Source: Mermis nigrescens (taxonomy: Eukaryota > Nematoda > Enoplea > Mermithida > Mermithidae). From it: a stretch of DNA of 64,000 nt. Position numbers and translations under genes: made by a program. The stretch covers positions 133,038 through 197,037 of the forward strand of contig JAVLUZ010000703.1 in assembly GCA_036768485.1 (NCBI GenBank), written 5' to 3'. Shown here piece after piece: positions 1 to 10,984 of the stretch (its first letter is position 1; each line of letters starts with the position of its first letter). The notes beneath the pieces are model-generated. The model was not told the origin of the DNA. It was given only the letters and a program-made list of their open reading frames with translations, and ran no database searches.

Positions 1-1794
1 GTGTGTTCGAAATGCGATTCTTCAATCCCATATTTTTCGTCAGAAAGACAAATGAATGCTAGAAATCATGAAAATCCCTCTCATAAGAACAGTCTAGGCC
101 TAACGGAGGGTAGATTTCGTGATTATAATTTAATTTGCTATTTCTGCGGAAAAAAGGGGCATAAGGAATCGGTTTGTAGAAGTAAAAGTAGAATGCATGA
201 GCAGTACCCCCGAGGTGGTAGATTTCCTCAATCACCATTTTATCGTTTTCAAAGTACAGAAACATCCAATCCCTCGCAAAATTTTAGACATTTTCAAAAT
301 AGAAATCAATTTCGTCCGGACCTCACGCAACAGTCCCGAGCGGAAGGATATTCTGGTCGGAATTATAGAAATTACGTAAGAACGGCCCATGCGGAGGATG
401 AGGGACCTCCCAACGCGGTAAGTACCGAAGTAGGATCCGAAGATAGACCAATGGAACCCCTAAATTTTGCTGATCCGGACCTTCTTCAAACTTATCCGCA
501 AATTGCTGGTTTGCCCTCCATGAGGACCTATTGCATTTGGTCCGACCCTGTTAACGATGAAAATTCATGTTTTCCTACGTTTTTGAAAGCGACGGTAGAA
601 GATGAGACTGGTGAAGGTAGTGAAAAATCTGACAGCTTTCAAAATCCCTCAATTTTGGATACCACAGTCTCATGCAGATCCGCTGACAGGGTAAAAATGA
701 ATACGATAGATAGTCACCACATTCCCGAAAAAGGAAAAATTATTGAAAATTCATGGATTAATGCGCGCTGTATATATCATTTCTATATATGCATATTATT
801 GCTTACTGCTTTTTTGTTAAACGTATTTGCTTCTGCTACCCCGACTGTCAAACCGTATTACCTGTGTCATTCATACAGAAACGGGCATGCTCTCTCGGTA
901 CCTAAAAAGGTTCACTGTGTTTTACCCGAATTATTGGAAAATGGTACGAGAAGAACCAAAGTAACTGTTTGGGCACCACGAAGTAAACCTCTCGAATCAA
1001 AGGCAGTGAAATGTTACTATAAAACACGTACAATATGTACTAATTATGGATTTTTTGGCTCGAAAGGCATCGTTTCTGATCAATCCACCCAAACCCCGTC
1101 GTCTGTTTTTGAATGCAAGCAGGCATGGGCTAATTATTTTATCCATTCAGAACCTCTATATGAAATACGCCCAGCTTTATGGTCAACTAACCACTCGCTG
1201 CACGTTTCGTATGAATGGTGCTGTTGTGATAAATGTTTTACTCAGAAAAATTTCATTTTAGAAGTTGAGACTATTTCAACTTATGACGGTGAAAAAATTA
1301 TGAGTGATTCAGGAGACACCGGAGGATGCTTGGCTTATATCGGTCAGTGTGAAAACTCTCTTACCACTATAGTATGGGATAGGAAATATTTTAAGAAAAT
1401 GTGCCCGTTAGTTAGCAGTGGTCCACACTACTCTGAGACTCTCGATCAGTATGTGATTATTGAAAAAATTCAAGGTGCATTCACGATCACTCGTGTTAGT
1501 AATCAATGTAAGTTAAGTAATGCTTTTGAGACAGCTCAAGGAGTCGTTTTACAGTTTGAAAATTACTCCTCACATGAAAGATTTATATCTAATGATAGCG
1601 CAAATCTCGAAAAACCTGATCCCGTTAGTGATAAATTGCAGTTTATTTTTTATAAAATAAGAAATTTCGAATCATTACATTTTCGTAGTGTATGGCTCGA
1701 ACTTTGTAGATCAGCTGATCGTTATTTAAATCTCGTATGGCAATTGCTGCAATTAGACCCCACTTTGGGAGCTCGAGCACTTTTAGGACGCTAA
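1..1794 (+). pseudogene. gag 3' end (zinc knuckle) fused in frame to an envelope-like ectodomain
   Basis: This is a continuous frame of 597 codons, open at the window edge. Residues 46-59 form a CX2CX4HX4C zinc knuckle (CYFCGKKGHKESVC), the nucleocapsid signature of retroelement Gag. A polar linker follows. Residues 257-280 are strongly hydrophobic (ILLLTAFLLNVFASA) and look like a signal peptide. A Cys-rich segment with NxS/T sequons and a CCCDKC cluster near residues 406-412 resembles a glycoprotein ectodomain. The frame closes at a TAA (1792-1794), but similar coding continues in the same frame from 1795, so that stop is probably a mutation. The glycoprotein family is not recognised; a captured viral glycoprotein is possible. 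Confidence 0.7.
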
Positions 1795-2114
1795 AACGTT
1801 CACGCCGCTTTCGCAGGGGAAACATTGATTGTTTGGGACTGTTTAACAATTTTTCCGGAATTTATTTTTTGGAATTATACGGTTAATAATTCATGCTATC
1901 AATTTTTGCCTATAATTTATCAAAAACAGATCTGGTTTGTAATACCCGGAAGTAGAGACATAGTCCCCGATTGTCCAAAAGTTGATTGTTTACGTAGAAC
2001 TCTAGGGATATTTAAGGATGGACTAATTTGGAGTACTGTTCACGGACCTGTTCACGTTACTGAAATTCCACTTGAAATTGCCTGGAATTCTAATTGGACA
2101 ATGTACACGTTTAA
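1795..2114 (+). pseudogene. envelope-like segment, continuation after in-frame stop
   Basis: After the TAA at 1792-1794 the same frame stays open and keeps the same character (aromatic-rich, with paired cysteines and an NNS sequon) until about 2114. There it is interrupted by a fragment in reverse orientation that matches the 3' end of ORF3. The protein-like sequence is lost exactly where that inverted match begins, which supports an insertion into a formerly continuous envelope-like region. Confidence 0.5.
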
Positions 2115-2397
2115 TGCTGCGGGGCTCCTTTCGCTTCAATTCGCAAAGCCAGCGCTCGACGCATTCTGCTTTCTCGGCTCCGCATCTCAGCTTGCGAAAA
2201 ATCGAACGCAGAACCTAGGTTGTCGCACCAATGGTCAAAGAAAGCTTCATAAACCGGACACCAACACGATTCGACGGACCCTCGGAAACGGCTATTAAAT
2301 TGGCCAATCATTTCGCGAATTAACGCGTTGAAACGAAACTCAACATTGCCGAATCGAACATGCTGAACTTCGCGTGGAGGAGGCGCGGGCTGCCTGG
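2115..2397 (-). repeat. inverted copy of the ORF3 3' end inserted in the envelope-like region
   Basis: The reverse complement of this block matches about 8014-8300 at roughly 97% identity by eye. It encodes the same C-terminal ORF3 tail, including the stretch FNSRFRGSVESCWCPVYEAF. The match starts just past the ORF3 stop codon and ends in the proline-rich region. There is no poly-A next to the 3' end, so a simple retropseudogene is unlikely. This copy has an Arg codon (CGA) where the 8.0-kb copy has TGA. Confidence 0.85.
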
Positions 2398-2574
2398 GTG
2401 AATGGGAAAAGCAATTTAATAATTTTACAATTTTAGCTGGAGCCACCGAATTTAGTCGAAAATGCGCCCTTCTCTCTACTTATCTAAAAGAGGCGGCTCT
2501 AACCTGCTGCTCCGTTATTTCACGATACTCATTTTACAGAAGCTTTTCAGTCTATTGGCTTAATTAGAAATTAT
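2398..2574 (+). pseudogene. envelope-like segment resuming after the inverted insertion
   Basis: Protein-like sequence resumes here, first in frame 2 (about 2401-2530, reading EWEKQFNNFTILAGATEF) and then, after a frameshift near 2520-2530, in frame 1 ([18 protein letters not shown]), running straight into the membrane-anchor region that follows. I read this as the stem of the same glycoprotein-like protein, broken by one frameshift. The assignment rests on continuity of frame and character, not on recognised motifs. Confidence 0.4.
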
Positions 2575-4431
2575 ATGTTTCGAACCACGAAAGTTGAACT
2601 GCAATTAAATCGCGTAATGAATTATACAGCGGATTTATCTTTAAACCCTAATGTAATTCTCGAATTTTTGAAAGGCACAGGAGCTATGTTAACGGAAGGT
2701 TCTCGTGAAATTAGTCACTGGATAGAAAATATTATCATAAATGGCACTCACGACATTCTAGGAACTGGTGAGAAGCTCCTCTCCGGACCCTTTCAGCTAG
2801 TATTAAATCTTGCTCTTATTGTAGGCTGTGCAATATTATTTATTTATGCCCTAATTTATTATCGCTATCTATTTTGTTGTAAAACCGCCTTTTTTTGTAG
2901 AGAGAAAGGAAAACCACGACGTAAACGTTATCAGCCTGAATTAACGCATCAAAATAAGTCAATGGCGGATGAACCGAATGACCTGCGGAATGTAAACCCC
3001 GATGTGAAACCAACGTCGAGTGACACTGACATTGTGCCCGATCCGCAAGCATTTGTTACGGTGGAGAAAGAAAATGATGACGTACGTGCTAGTGCCACGT
3101 TAGATCACCCAATCACTAAATTTTTAGTTCAGGCATTATCACCTCTCTTGCAAACCGAGAAATTTAACAAAAATAGTAAAAATACAGGAATTGTTGCTCT
3201 CGGTTCCAACGAAATAAAAGATAGGGGTCCTGTCGTGAATGTCAAAATCATAAATCGTGGTAATAATAATTTGAATGTAAATACTACCGCACTCCTTGAT
3301 ACTGGGTCTGAAATCACGTTAATTAATCAAAAAGTTCAAACATTACTTAATTTACCCCTTTTTTCTCCCGTAGTGAAGACAATTACTCAGGCCGGAGGTC
3401 AGACAGTTGAAGTTCTAGGGACGGTTTGGATTTGTTTAAAATTTAAAACAGAGTCTGGATTTTCTGATTGTGAATATCTTCAAGCCCAAGTTTTGCCTAA
3501 TTGCCCTATTGACCTCATTATAGGTACAGATTATTTATGTCGTTTCAATGATCTGTGTTTATTATGGAAAACTGGTAGAGTTAGATTCGGAAATCACGAA
3601 TTAAATTTGACTGAATCACTTTTACTCCCGGAACAACAAAGAGGCGTCACCATTTTGCTAAAAAAGACAAAAATTCCTCCGCGAAGCATTTCTTTTCTCT
3701 CTTTAAAAGTAGGAAAACCATATTCAACTATGAAAAATGTTCTATTTGAACCTTACGAGCGTTGCATGCCAAAATATGGAATGCATATCAGTGCTGTTTT
3801 AGATAGCCCGCTTAATGATTTTATTTGTGTGAGCGTAGTAAACACTCGGAGAAAACCACTTATTTTATATTCTGGGATGAGACTAGGTGAAGTTCGCCTT
3901 TTTGTCGAAAGTTCTCATGCTTCATATGTTTGTAAAGAAGTAGCTAACGAAAAGATTAAACACTACTCTCCGATTTATGAAATCCCTGGCAAACCCACGT
4001 TGAGCGAGAACGAGCATGAAAAATTACTGACTCTTCTTAATAAGTACATTCATATTTTTGTGAAGGATGATGAAGATTTAGGTAAGACTAACCTCGTTGC
4101 TCATAAGATTCAAACTGGAACTGCAGAACCAATTAAAAGTCAGCCATACCGGGTACCTCTTAAACAAAGAGATATTATCGAAAAAGAAATCAAAAAAATG
4201 TTAGATAAAAATATTATTTCATTATCAAATAGCCCATGGGCAAGTCCAGTGGTAATGGTCCCGAAAAAGACGGGTGGTTATAGATTTTGCGTAGATTATC
4301 GTAAATTAAATAATATCACCAGAAAGGATTCATACCCCTACCAAGAATCGATGACATTTTGGATACGCTTAATTGTAGTGTATATTTTACTACTCTCAAT
4401 CAAGCCTGGGGTTACTGGCAGATCCCGATAG
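2575..4431 (+). pseudogene. envelope-like membrane anchor, aspartic protease and N-terminal RT in one frame
   Basis: Codons are counted from the ATG at 2575, although the frame is probably entered from upstream. Residues 73-98 are a long hydrophobic segment ([20 protein letters not shown]), a likely transmembrane anchor, followed by a Cys-rich and then basic tail. The retropepsin motif LLDTGS lies at residues 240-245 with the catalytic Asp at 242, and [10 protein letters not shown] further on matches the protease C-terminal region. RT begins around residue 520 with [15 protein letters not shown] and [17 protein letters not shown] one-base loss near 4332-4345 then moves RT to another frame. 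Membrane anchor and protease share one frame with no stop between them, which implies an envelope-protease-RT polyprotein or a spliced-out envelope. Confidence 0.82.
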
Positions 4432-5477
4432 ATGAAAATGATAGAGAAAAGACGGCTTTTGTGACCCACAACGATTTATATGAATTTAGTGTTTTACCAT
4501 TTGGTCTATGTAATGCCCCCGCCACATTTCAGAGATTGATGGATCTCCTCTTAGCCGGTTTACAGTGGGAAATTTGTTTAGTCTACCTCGATGATATCCT
4601 CATTTTTAGCCAAAATTTTGACGAACATCTTAGGCGCCTAACAAAAATTCTAGAAAAGTTATCGTCTGCTGGTCTAAAATTACATCTAGAAAAATGTAAA
4701 TTCGCGCAGAAAGAGACCTCATATCTCGGGTATGTGATTTCTGGTGATGGCATCAAGCCCGATCCCATTAAGTTAAAAGCAGTTAGAGAATTTCCAATCC
4801 CTAATGCTGTGGAAAAGGTTAAAAGTTTCCTCGGTTTGGCTGGATATTACAGACGGTTTATTGAAAATTTTGCGAATATCGCAGAATCGTTATATGCTTT
4901 GTTACGTAAGAATGTAAAATTCTCATGGTCCTCTGCTTGTCAAAATGCGTTCGAGAAGTTAAAGCAATCACTTATCACTGCTCCCGTTTTAATTTACCCG
5001 AATTATTCCAAACCATTTTCGATTCATACGGATGCATCTGGAAAAGGGATCGGAGCAATACTCTCTCAAGAAATTAATGGAAAAGACCACCCAATTTCAT
5101 ATATTAGTAGGCATCTTAAACCTGCTGAACAAAATTATCCCGTCTATGAGCTCGAAGCCCTAGCTGTGGTTTGGGCCGTGAAACAGTTTCGTACATACCT
5201 TTTTGAGCAAAAAGTTATAATAGTCATGGATCACGCTGCATTGCAGTATATTTTGAAAAAGCCAAACCCGTCCCCGAGAATTGCTTGTTGGGGACTAGCG
5301 TTACAAGAGTTTGATTTAGACATAAAACATAGGTCAGGCAAAAATCACGGAAACGCGGATGCCCTTTCTCGCGCATTTTATGTCAATTTTGACCACGAGT
5401 CTACCAAAGTATCATTAAAAAATATTTCGGAGGAGCAGTTGAATGATCCATTTTGCAAAAATTTGATAAACTTTTAG
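4359..5477 (+). pseudogene. reverse transcriptase and RNase H, frame-shifted continuation
   Basis: RT motifs appear in order: [14 protein letters not shown] (motif A region), LPFGLCNAPATFQRLM (motif B) and YLDD at residues 76-79 (motif C). The motif A residue that is normally the metal-binding Asp is Asn (AAT), so this copy should be catalytically dead. The connection region GLAGYYRRFI is present. RNase H follows (HTDASGKGIGAILSQ, then YELEALAVVWAV). The frame ends after a shift in an A-run near 5456-5462, beyond which integrase continues in another frame. The domain order is typical of gypsy-group pol. Confidence 0.9.
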
Positions 5478-5896
5478 TTGATCAGACCTTACCTGAAAGT
5501 GAGAAAGACATCCATTATGTTGTTTCAGCTCACATAAATTTCGCATATTTGAATGATGTTCTCATTTTTCATGGGCCCCCACACAGCAAAAACCCGTTAG
5601 AGCTGATCGTAATTCCAGAAAAAATGCGTCTTGAAATTTTGCATGCTTTTCACGATGACGTATTTTCTGGACATCTCGGTTTTAAGCGAACATACAGTCG
5701 CATTCAAGAAAGATTTTATTGGCCTAATTGCTACAAAGATGCGAAAAATCACTGTCTAACTTGCACAAAGTGCAGCACTCAAAAATCCCCATCCAGACCT
5801 ACACGTGCCTCTTTAGTTCCTATTCCTGTTGCAGGCCCCTTTGACAGGGTTGCCACAGATATTCTGAGGACCTCTACCCCTAACGGAAAATGGTAA
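5453..5896 (+). pseudogene. integrase zinc-binding domain and start of catalytic core
   Basis: The HHCC zinc-binding module is visible: His residues in HAFHDDVFSGHLGFKRTY and Cys residues in CLTCTKC. WPNCYKDAKNHC lies between, as in gypsy integrases. The first catalytic Asp is in RVATDILR. The frame stops at TAA 5894-5896. Core-like sequence continues beyond it with a further one-base loss near 5918, so the core is broken at least twice. Confidence 0.85.
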
Positions 5897-6785
5897 TCAA
5901 TACATAATTGTTTTCACGGTTATTTAACTAAGTATTGCATGACAGGCGCACTGCCATTTATTACAGCAGAATATACCACACACGCTCTCTTACTTAAACT
6001 TATTTTGGTTCATGGAGCCCCTAAAGAATTGCTTTCGGATTAAGGAAGTAATTTTCTATCAAAATTAGTCGCGGAAATTTGTAAATTTTGCAATACCCGT
6101 AAGATAAACACGACCCCTTATCACCCCCAAACTGATGGATTGGTTGAACGTTTTAATAAGACTCTAGCTAATATAATATCGATGTATATAAACTCGAGCC
6201 ACTCGGACTGGGATAAATTTTTGCCATTCGCTACTTTTGCTTATAACACTGCACCTCAAGAAAGCATAAAAATGAGTCCATTCCTCTTACTATATGGTCG
6301 GAAACATGTGTTCCCGATCGAAAATGCCCTAAATCTCAAACCCAGTCGATATGTAATCGATTTAGATGATTATTTTGTCCAATTTAGGAATTTTATGCAT
6401 TTTGCGTGGACATTAGGTCAAGAAAATATTGAAAAAGCTCAGGGAATTCAAAAATTTTATCATGATAAGCACGCCCGAGATTTAAGCATCAATGTTGGTG
6501 ATACTGTCTTTAAATATAATCCCGCACTAAAATCTGGTTTGACACGTAAATTTTGCACATCCTTGGGAAGGACCCTATGTAGTTATTGGTGTCAAGTACC
6601 CCAACGTTTGGCTTAAAAACTGCACAAAATCAAATTGAGACTATCCACGTAAATCGATTAAAGAAAGTCAGTTCTAAAAATGAATCAAAAGTAGAGAATT
6701 TTTCAGAAAAATCTGAAAAAAAGATGAAGAAATAACCAAAAATAGTAAACCAACTCATAATTATAATTTAAGACCACGAAATTAG
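5897..6785 (+). pseudogene. integrase core (broken), C-terminal domain and pol end
   Basis: After a frameshift near 5918 the core reads on to a stop (TAA near 6041) within what should be the second catalytic Asp motif (SD-stop-GSNFLSKLV). The third catalytic residue, Glu, is in LVERFNKTL at about 6146-6170, just after the HPQTDG motif. The open part 6140-6616 covers the core end and C-terminal region (LLLYGRKHVFP, YHDKHARDLSINVGDTVFKY). A last frameshift leads to THNYNLRPRN and a stop at 6783-6785; NYNLRPR is a common end motif of gypsy pol. The two stops and at least two frameshifts exclude function. Confidence 0.82.
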
Positions 6786-6835
6786 TAATCTCGTTCGCCC
6801 TATCTGAATGTTTCCCCAGAATTCTCTTCCCTCAA

Positions 6836-6854
6836 GATTTTTCATATTATGCAG
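6836..6854 (+). promoter_or_regulatory. candidate 3' splice site directly before ORF3
   Basis: A T-rich stretch ends in ATTATGCAG with the next bases being ATG (6855). This places an acceptor-like AG exactly before an ORF start, as expected if ORF3 is made from a spliced subgenomic mRNA like retroviral env. Gypsy-2 has the same arrangement at 19444-19456. Confidence 0.4.
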
Positions 6855-8299
6855 ATGTCATTCCATAGTCCTTCGAATGGCGACGTAATGGAGCAGTCGG
6901 AACGAAGTTGGAAACGAGCAGATGTGGCAGAACCAACTGACGTTCCTGAGGCAATTATCGAGCGTTGGATGTACAAATTCCATCGCTGTCCCGGGGTGGC
7001 TCACTTGCACCAAATTCCAGGAGTCTTGCCGCTGGAGGTAGTATGTGACATGCTACAGAGGGATCCATTCGTCTCAAAAATGTTGGCAATCTATTGCATT
7101 GGAACTAGCCCAAGAGCAATGCGTGTTGATGGTAAGATTACCCCGTCAAAACCAGTCAAAAGTAGCGAAGTATCCGAGGCTGGAACATCTCGTCAGAACC
7201 CCAGTCAGGGAAGGCAATTCTGCAGTTTAGTCAGTATTGCTCGCCCCGACGGTTTTACATGCTCATTCGATTTAGGCAAGCTAGGCGGTGTTCCTCGGCA
7301 TCTTTGTAGATTAATCTTGGATGGAAACATCACTTTTATTGGTTTTGCTTTCACAAATAGCTTAGCAAACGTTGATCGTTGTTTAAAAGGAAAAAACGTA
7401 AATGCTGACGTCTATGACATATTAATGTTAATTCAAAATTTCGACTTTGCTTCTCATATTTTTGAAAACCTCGAACCAGATCTTTTGACTGTAGCTACTA
7501 ATCACTTTCGTTGCTGCCCCGATGTTGTAGAGAATCTTTTGAGTCAGGACGAAGCTGTGAGAGCCGCTCACTTGGCTGTTCTTGTTTTTGACTCGTATGC
7601 TGCCATTGAGCAAAACCACAACATCCTGAAAGCAGAGATAGATAAGTTTGAGCGTAAAGAACAAACCCGACTAACGACTCTGATTGCCCCTCAAATCTGG
7701 TTAGGAGCTGATGAAAGCACTGTCAGCAATGTGGAAAACTTAGCACCTAAAATTGAGCAGTTCAGTAATCCGGTCAATCACGTAGTAGGCACTCAGACTG
7801 TAGTAAATCCATTGCCCACTGCAGAAACCTCGACCATGCCCATAGCCAGTCCGATGATTTCACTCAAGGTGGCAATGTAGCGCCACTACCGCCTTTCTTC
7901 CAGGATCAAGTAGCTCCACCGGTTCCACGACACATTTCAACGATTTGCGCCCGTCATCTAGAAAGGTATTTGCCGCCACCTCCACCGAGGCAGCTAGCAC
8001 CGCTTTCACCGAGGCAGCCCGCGCCTCCTCCACGCGAAGATCAGCATGTTTGATTCGGCAATGTTGAGTTTTGTTTCAACGCGTTAATTCGCAAAATGAT
8101 TGGCCAATTTAATAGCCGTTTCCGAGGGTCCGTCGAATCGTGTTGGTGTCCGGTTTATGAAGCTTTCTTTGACCATTGGTGCGACAACCTAGGTTCTGCG
8201 TTCGATTTTTTGCAAGCTGAGATGCGGAGCCGAGAAAGCAGAATGCGTCGAGCGCTGGCTTTGCGAATTGAAGCCAAAGGAGCCCCGCAGCATTATTAA
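6855..8299 (+). pseudogene. ORF3, accessory protein of Gypsy-1 with a possible DEDD-exonuclease-like region
   Basis: The frame is open from ATG 6849 or 6855 to TAG 7878-7880. Coding clearly continues after a one-base shift near 7865 through a proline-rich part (LPPPPPRQLAPLSPRQPAPP) and, past a TGA at about 8051, to TAA 8297-8299. Around residues 125-200 the pattern FCSLVSIARPDGFTCSFDLG, VPRHLCRLILDGNITFIGF and NADVYDIL resembles the strand-helix layout of RNase D/WRN-type 3'-5' exonucleases. The expected acidic motifs are not obvious, so it may be a catalytically dead relative or something else. It lies between pol and the polypurine tract, so it belongs to the retroelement. The function is unknown; the fold call is inference. 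Confidence 0.55.
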
Positions 8300-8430
8300 A
8301 ATGACGTGAATAATAGTTGCTTTCATTTTTGCTTATTCACGATAATTTTTAAACTTTATGCTTATCGATGCATTGCTATTCTCATGTTTATGCAGTATTG
8401 TATTTGGTACCCCGGGAAGGCTTCAATCTT

Positions 8431-8443
8431 AAGGGAGGAAGAA
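8431..8443 (+). other. polypurine tract of Gypsy-1
   Basis: AAGGGAGGAAGAA directly precedes TGTAAAG, the expected layout of a plus-strand primer followed by the LTR terminal TG. Confidence 0.7.
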
Positions 8444-8954
8444 TGTAAAGAAGCTCGTTTTTACATTACTCACTTTGATTTTAAAGCTTAGTGTTTTGAA
8501 GTTCTTCAGAATATATTACGAATTAAGTTTCTCTTTCGATTCCACTTTTAATCGAAATGCGTAATAGCATTCCAACTTTCCTACACGATTCTCGAATCGG
8601 TGATTCTTATCTCGAATTCTCATATTTTCGCAAAAGAATTTTAAGCTAGCTCGATTCAGCTTGCAACCCACTCATGTGCTTTTGGTTAGAAAAAACTAAT
8701 GCTTCAAAGTTCACTCGTATGACACATCCCGGATTCTCGGTTTTATAAAATATCGTGCAGATACGCTTTTTCGTTATTCGGGCCATCTTACTTATTTTCC
8801 ATTGAGCGTTTATCGTGAATATTATTATTTTACATATTCTTTTCCACGTTTAATACATTCTACCACTGAACCACTTCACATTTTTCGTAAGAAATTTTCG
8901 AATAGGTATTTTAATATTTTAAAATGTTTTTATATCAAAGATGATTCTGTCTAT
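8444..8954 (+). mobile_element. 3' LTR of Gypsy-1, probably truncated by element X
   Basis: It starts TGTAAAGAAGC after the polypurine tract. A TATA-like box (TTTTATAAAATATC) sits near 8741-8754. The LTR end cannot be fixed: element X begins at 8955 and the 5' LTR is outside the window. Confidence 0.6.
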
Positions 8955-9625
8955 CAGCGACTGCAGATAAGGGTCGACCGACTCGGGCTGATCGATAGTC
9001 ACCGATTTCACTCAAATTTTCACCGAAGGTAGCACTCAGTTAATAATGAAAAAATGTAAAGGGAATTTTTATGATATCGCGCGCTTCGTGAGATAAAGCG
9101 CCGTTTATACCTACAGTATGCCCAAAATCCGACAATTGACTGCTCGAACATTTTTTAAAATATCTTCTGCAATACTCAACATTTTTTCAAAATTTTTTTT
9201 TGTTCAACGTATAAATAAATAACCTATGCAATAAACGTAAAACTTTGTACGTACGCCGCGAATATAGGCTACAGTAAACCAAAAACTACAAATTTTTGAT
9301 GTGTGACTTTGACGCAGAATATCGGAAGAATCGGACTCGATATTAAATATTTGACGTATACCATTAGAAAGAACTTCTCTTCGTCTATAAGTTAGCAAAC
9401 GGGCAAACTTGCCCGGATTTAGGTTAGAGAACTGGATATTGTCATTCAAAGGTATGTCGCTACGTGTTTTGTGCATTCTAATTATATTTAAAGAGCATAT
9501 GTAGGTAGGATGTATACATACTTGTCTACTTCACTCTCTCCATACGTGGGCGTGGGGGCTTTAGGGCGCATGAACCACACGTGGGCGTGGTGTTAGGGGG
9601 TGTGGACACCCCAGAATGGGGCGGA
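8955..9625 (+). repeat. X copy 1 left terminal inverted repeat
   Basis: It matches the reverse complement of 13851-14517 and is also found at 54801-55449 and, inverted, around 61200-62140. The inner part contains the GTGGGCGTGG motifs typical of M1 right ends. Confidence 0.8.
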
Positions 9626-10753
9626 TCAAAATATGATACATTTGCAGGATCTAGTGCGCTGCCTCAGACAAGTAGTCCTAAAGTAAACAAAATGCTGGTT
9701 TCAAGGCAGAACCGTAGTTTTCAAGATGCGCTCGAAAAGTTGAAAGGAATGAAGCCTTGCATCGACCGTATCTACTCTCCAATGATCGAGTTGCAGAAGA
9801 TCAAGCCATGTACATATGAACTTGGTAGGCCATCTATAATATTAATTTCGAGTTGTGTGTAAGTGTGTGTGTGCGTGAGGCAAAAAAGTTTTTACTGGAT
9901 AATTTTGTGATACTTATTTTTTCACTCAATGGGTATTCTCGGGCGCTAATTACGATTTTTTGATTAAAATGGCTCGATCGGATTCCTGAAACCCGGAAAC
10001 TACGGATTTATGTAAAAGGTTTTGGTAGCTCTAGCCGCTTATGTAATTGCCGCAGGGTAAAATTTTAAAGCCACCCTGATCAACTTTTTATGCGCTATTG
10101 ACTGGTGTAAACCACTTTACACTACAGTGTAAACTGATGTGATGCCGTAAGGAAAACTTGATTTACAAGTGTATTTTATCAAATATCTCAAATTGCAGCG
10201 GATAAATTTTTTTAAAGTTTCCACCAATTATTGGATATCTTATGACTGACCTTACTGTAGAATTTGAAGAAAATTCACGGATTGGTTTCTGAGATACGGG
10301 AGCCCAAAGGTACCCTATGCATAGCGTAAAATTTAGGTTTTTGTCTATTTGCAGAAGCACAGATTGATTGTTGCTTCCAGAATTTGGCCCCTGGGGTTTC
10401 TGGGACCGCTGATTCCATATTCGCTACTTTAAATATACGGTCTGGCATCATAAAACATGTATGAGACTGGCTGAAAGGAAATCACGTACGGGTACTTATA
10501 AACATGATTAATCACTGAAAAAGGAGCTTGCACCAAGTCAAAATTTTTGACCGTGTAAACCAGCGCGCGTGAAATTTAATGCGAAGCAATCGGAAGCAGC
10601 ACACATGCGGCTTTCGAAAGAAAGCAGCAAACATGCGGCTTTCGAAAATGCAAATCCAAATGTTTTTGCTTCTAGCGGCTAATTTAATATGCAACTTTTT
10701 GCATTTGTTTACAATGAGGGCAAAGTTGAACATTGTACAAAGTTGTACCCGAC

Positions 10754-10975
10754 GCTATAAGGTAGGACGTGATACAACATACTCAATGCTATACAATAGG
10801 ACGTGATGTAACATACCCCATGCTATACAATAGGACGTGATATAACATGCCCCATGCTATAAGATAGGACGTGATATAACATACCCAGTGTTACAGGATA
10901 GGACGTGATATAACATACCCAATGCTACAAGATAGGACGTGATATACCATACCCAGTGCTATAACATATCCTGTG
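10754..10975 (+). repeat. tandem repeat, 34-bp unit, about six copies
   Basis: The units share the core TAGGACGTGATATAACATAC and start GCTATA or GCTACA. Six copies of 34 bp plus a partial one are visible. Confidence 0.85.
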
Positions 10976-10984
10976 CTGTAAGAT

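Larger units (their letters stand above)
1..8954 (+). mobile_element. Gypsy-1: gypsy-like LTR retroelement, 5' end outside window, decayed
   Basis: The order on the plus strand is gag zinc knuckle, envelope-like segment, aspartic protease, RT, RNase H, integrase, accessory ORF3, polypurine tract (8431-8442) and the start of a 3' LTR (TGTAAAG at 8444). The 5' LTR and most of gag lie before position 1. The LTR is cut at 8955 by element X. Several frameshifts, in-frame stops and an Asp-to-Asn change in RT motif A show that this copy is dead. Having an envelope-like region upstream of protease, rather than after integrase, is not the usual gypsy or retroviral order. The clade is inferred from the PR-RT-RH-IN order and motifs; no phylogeny was run. 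Confidence 0.88.
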
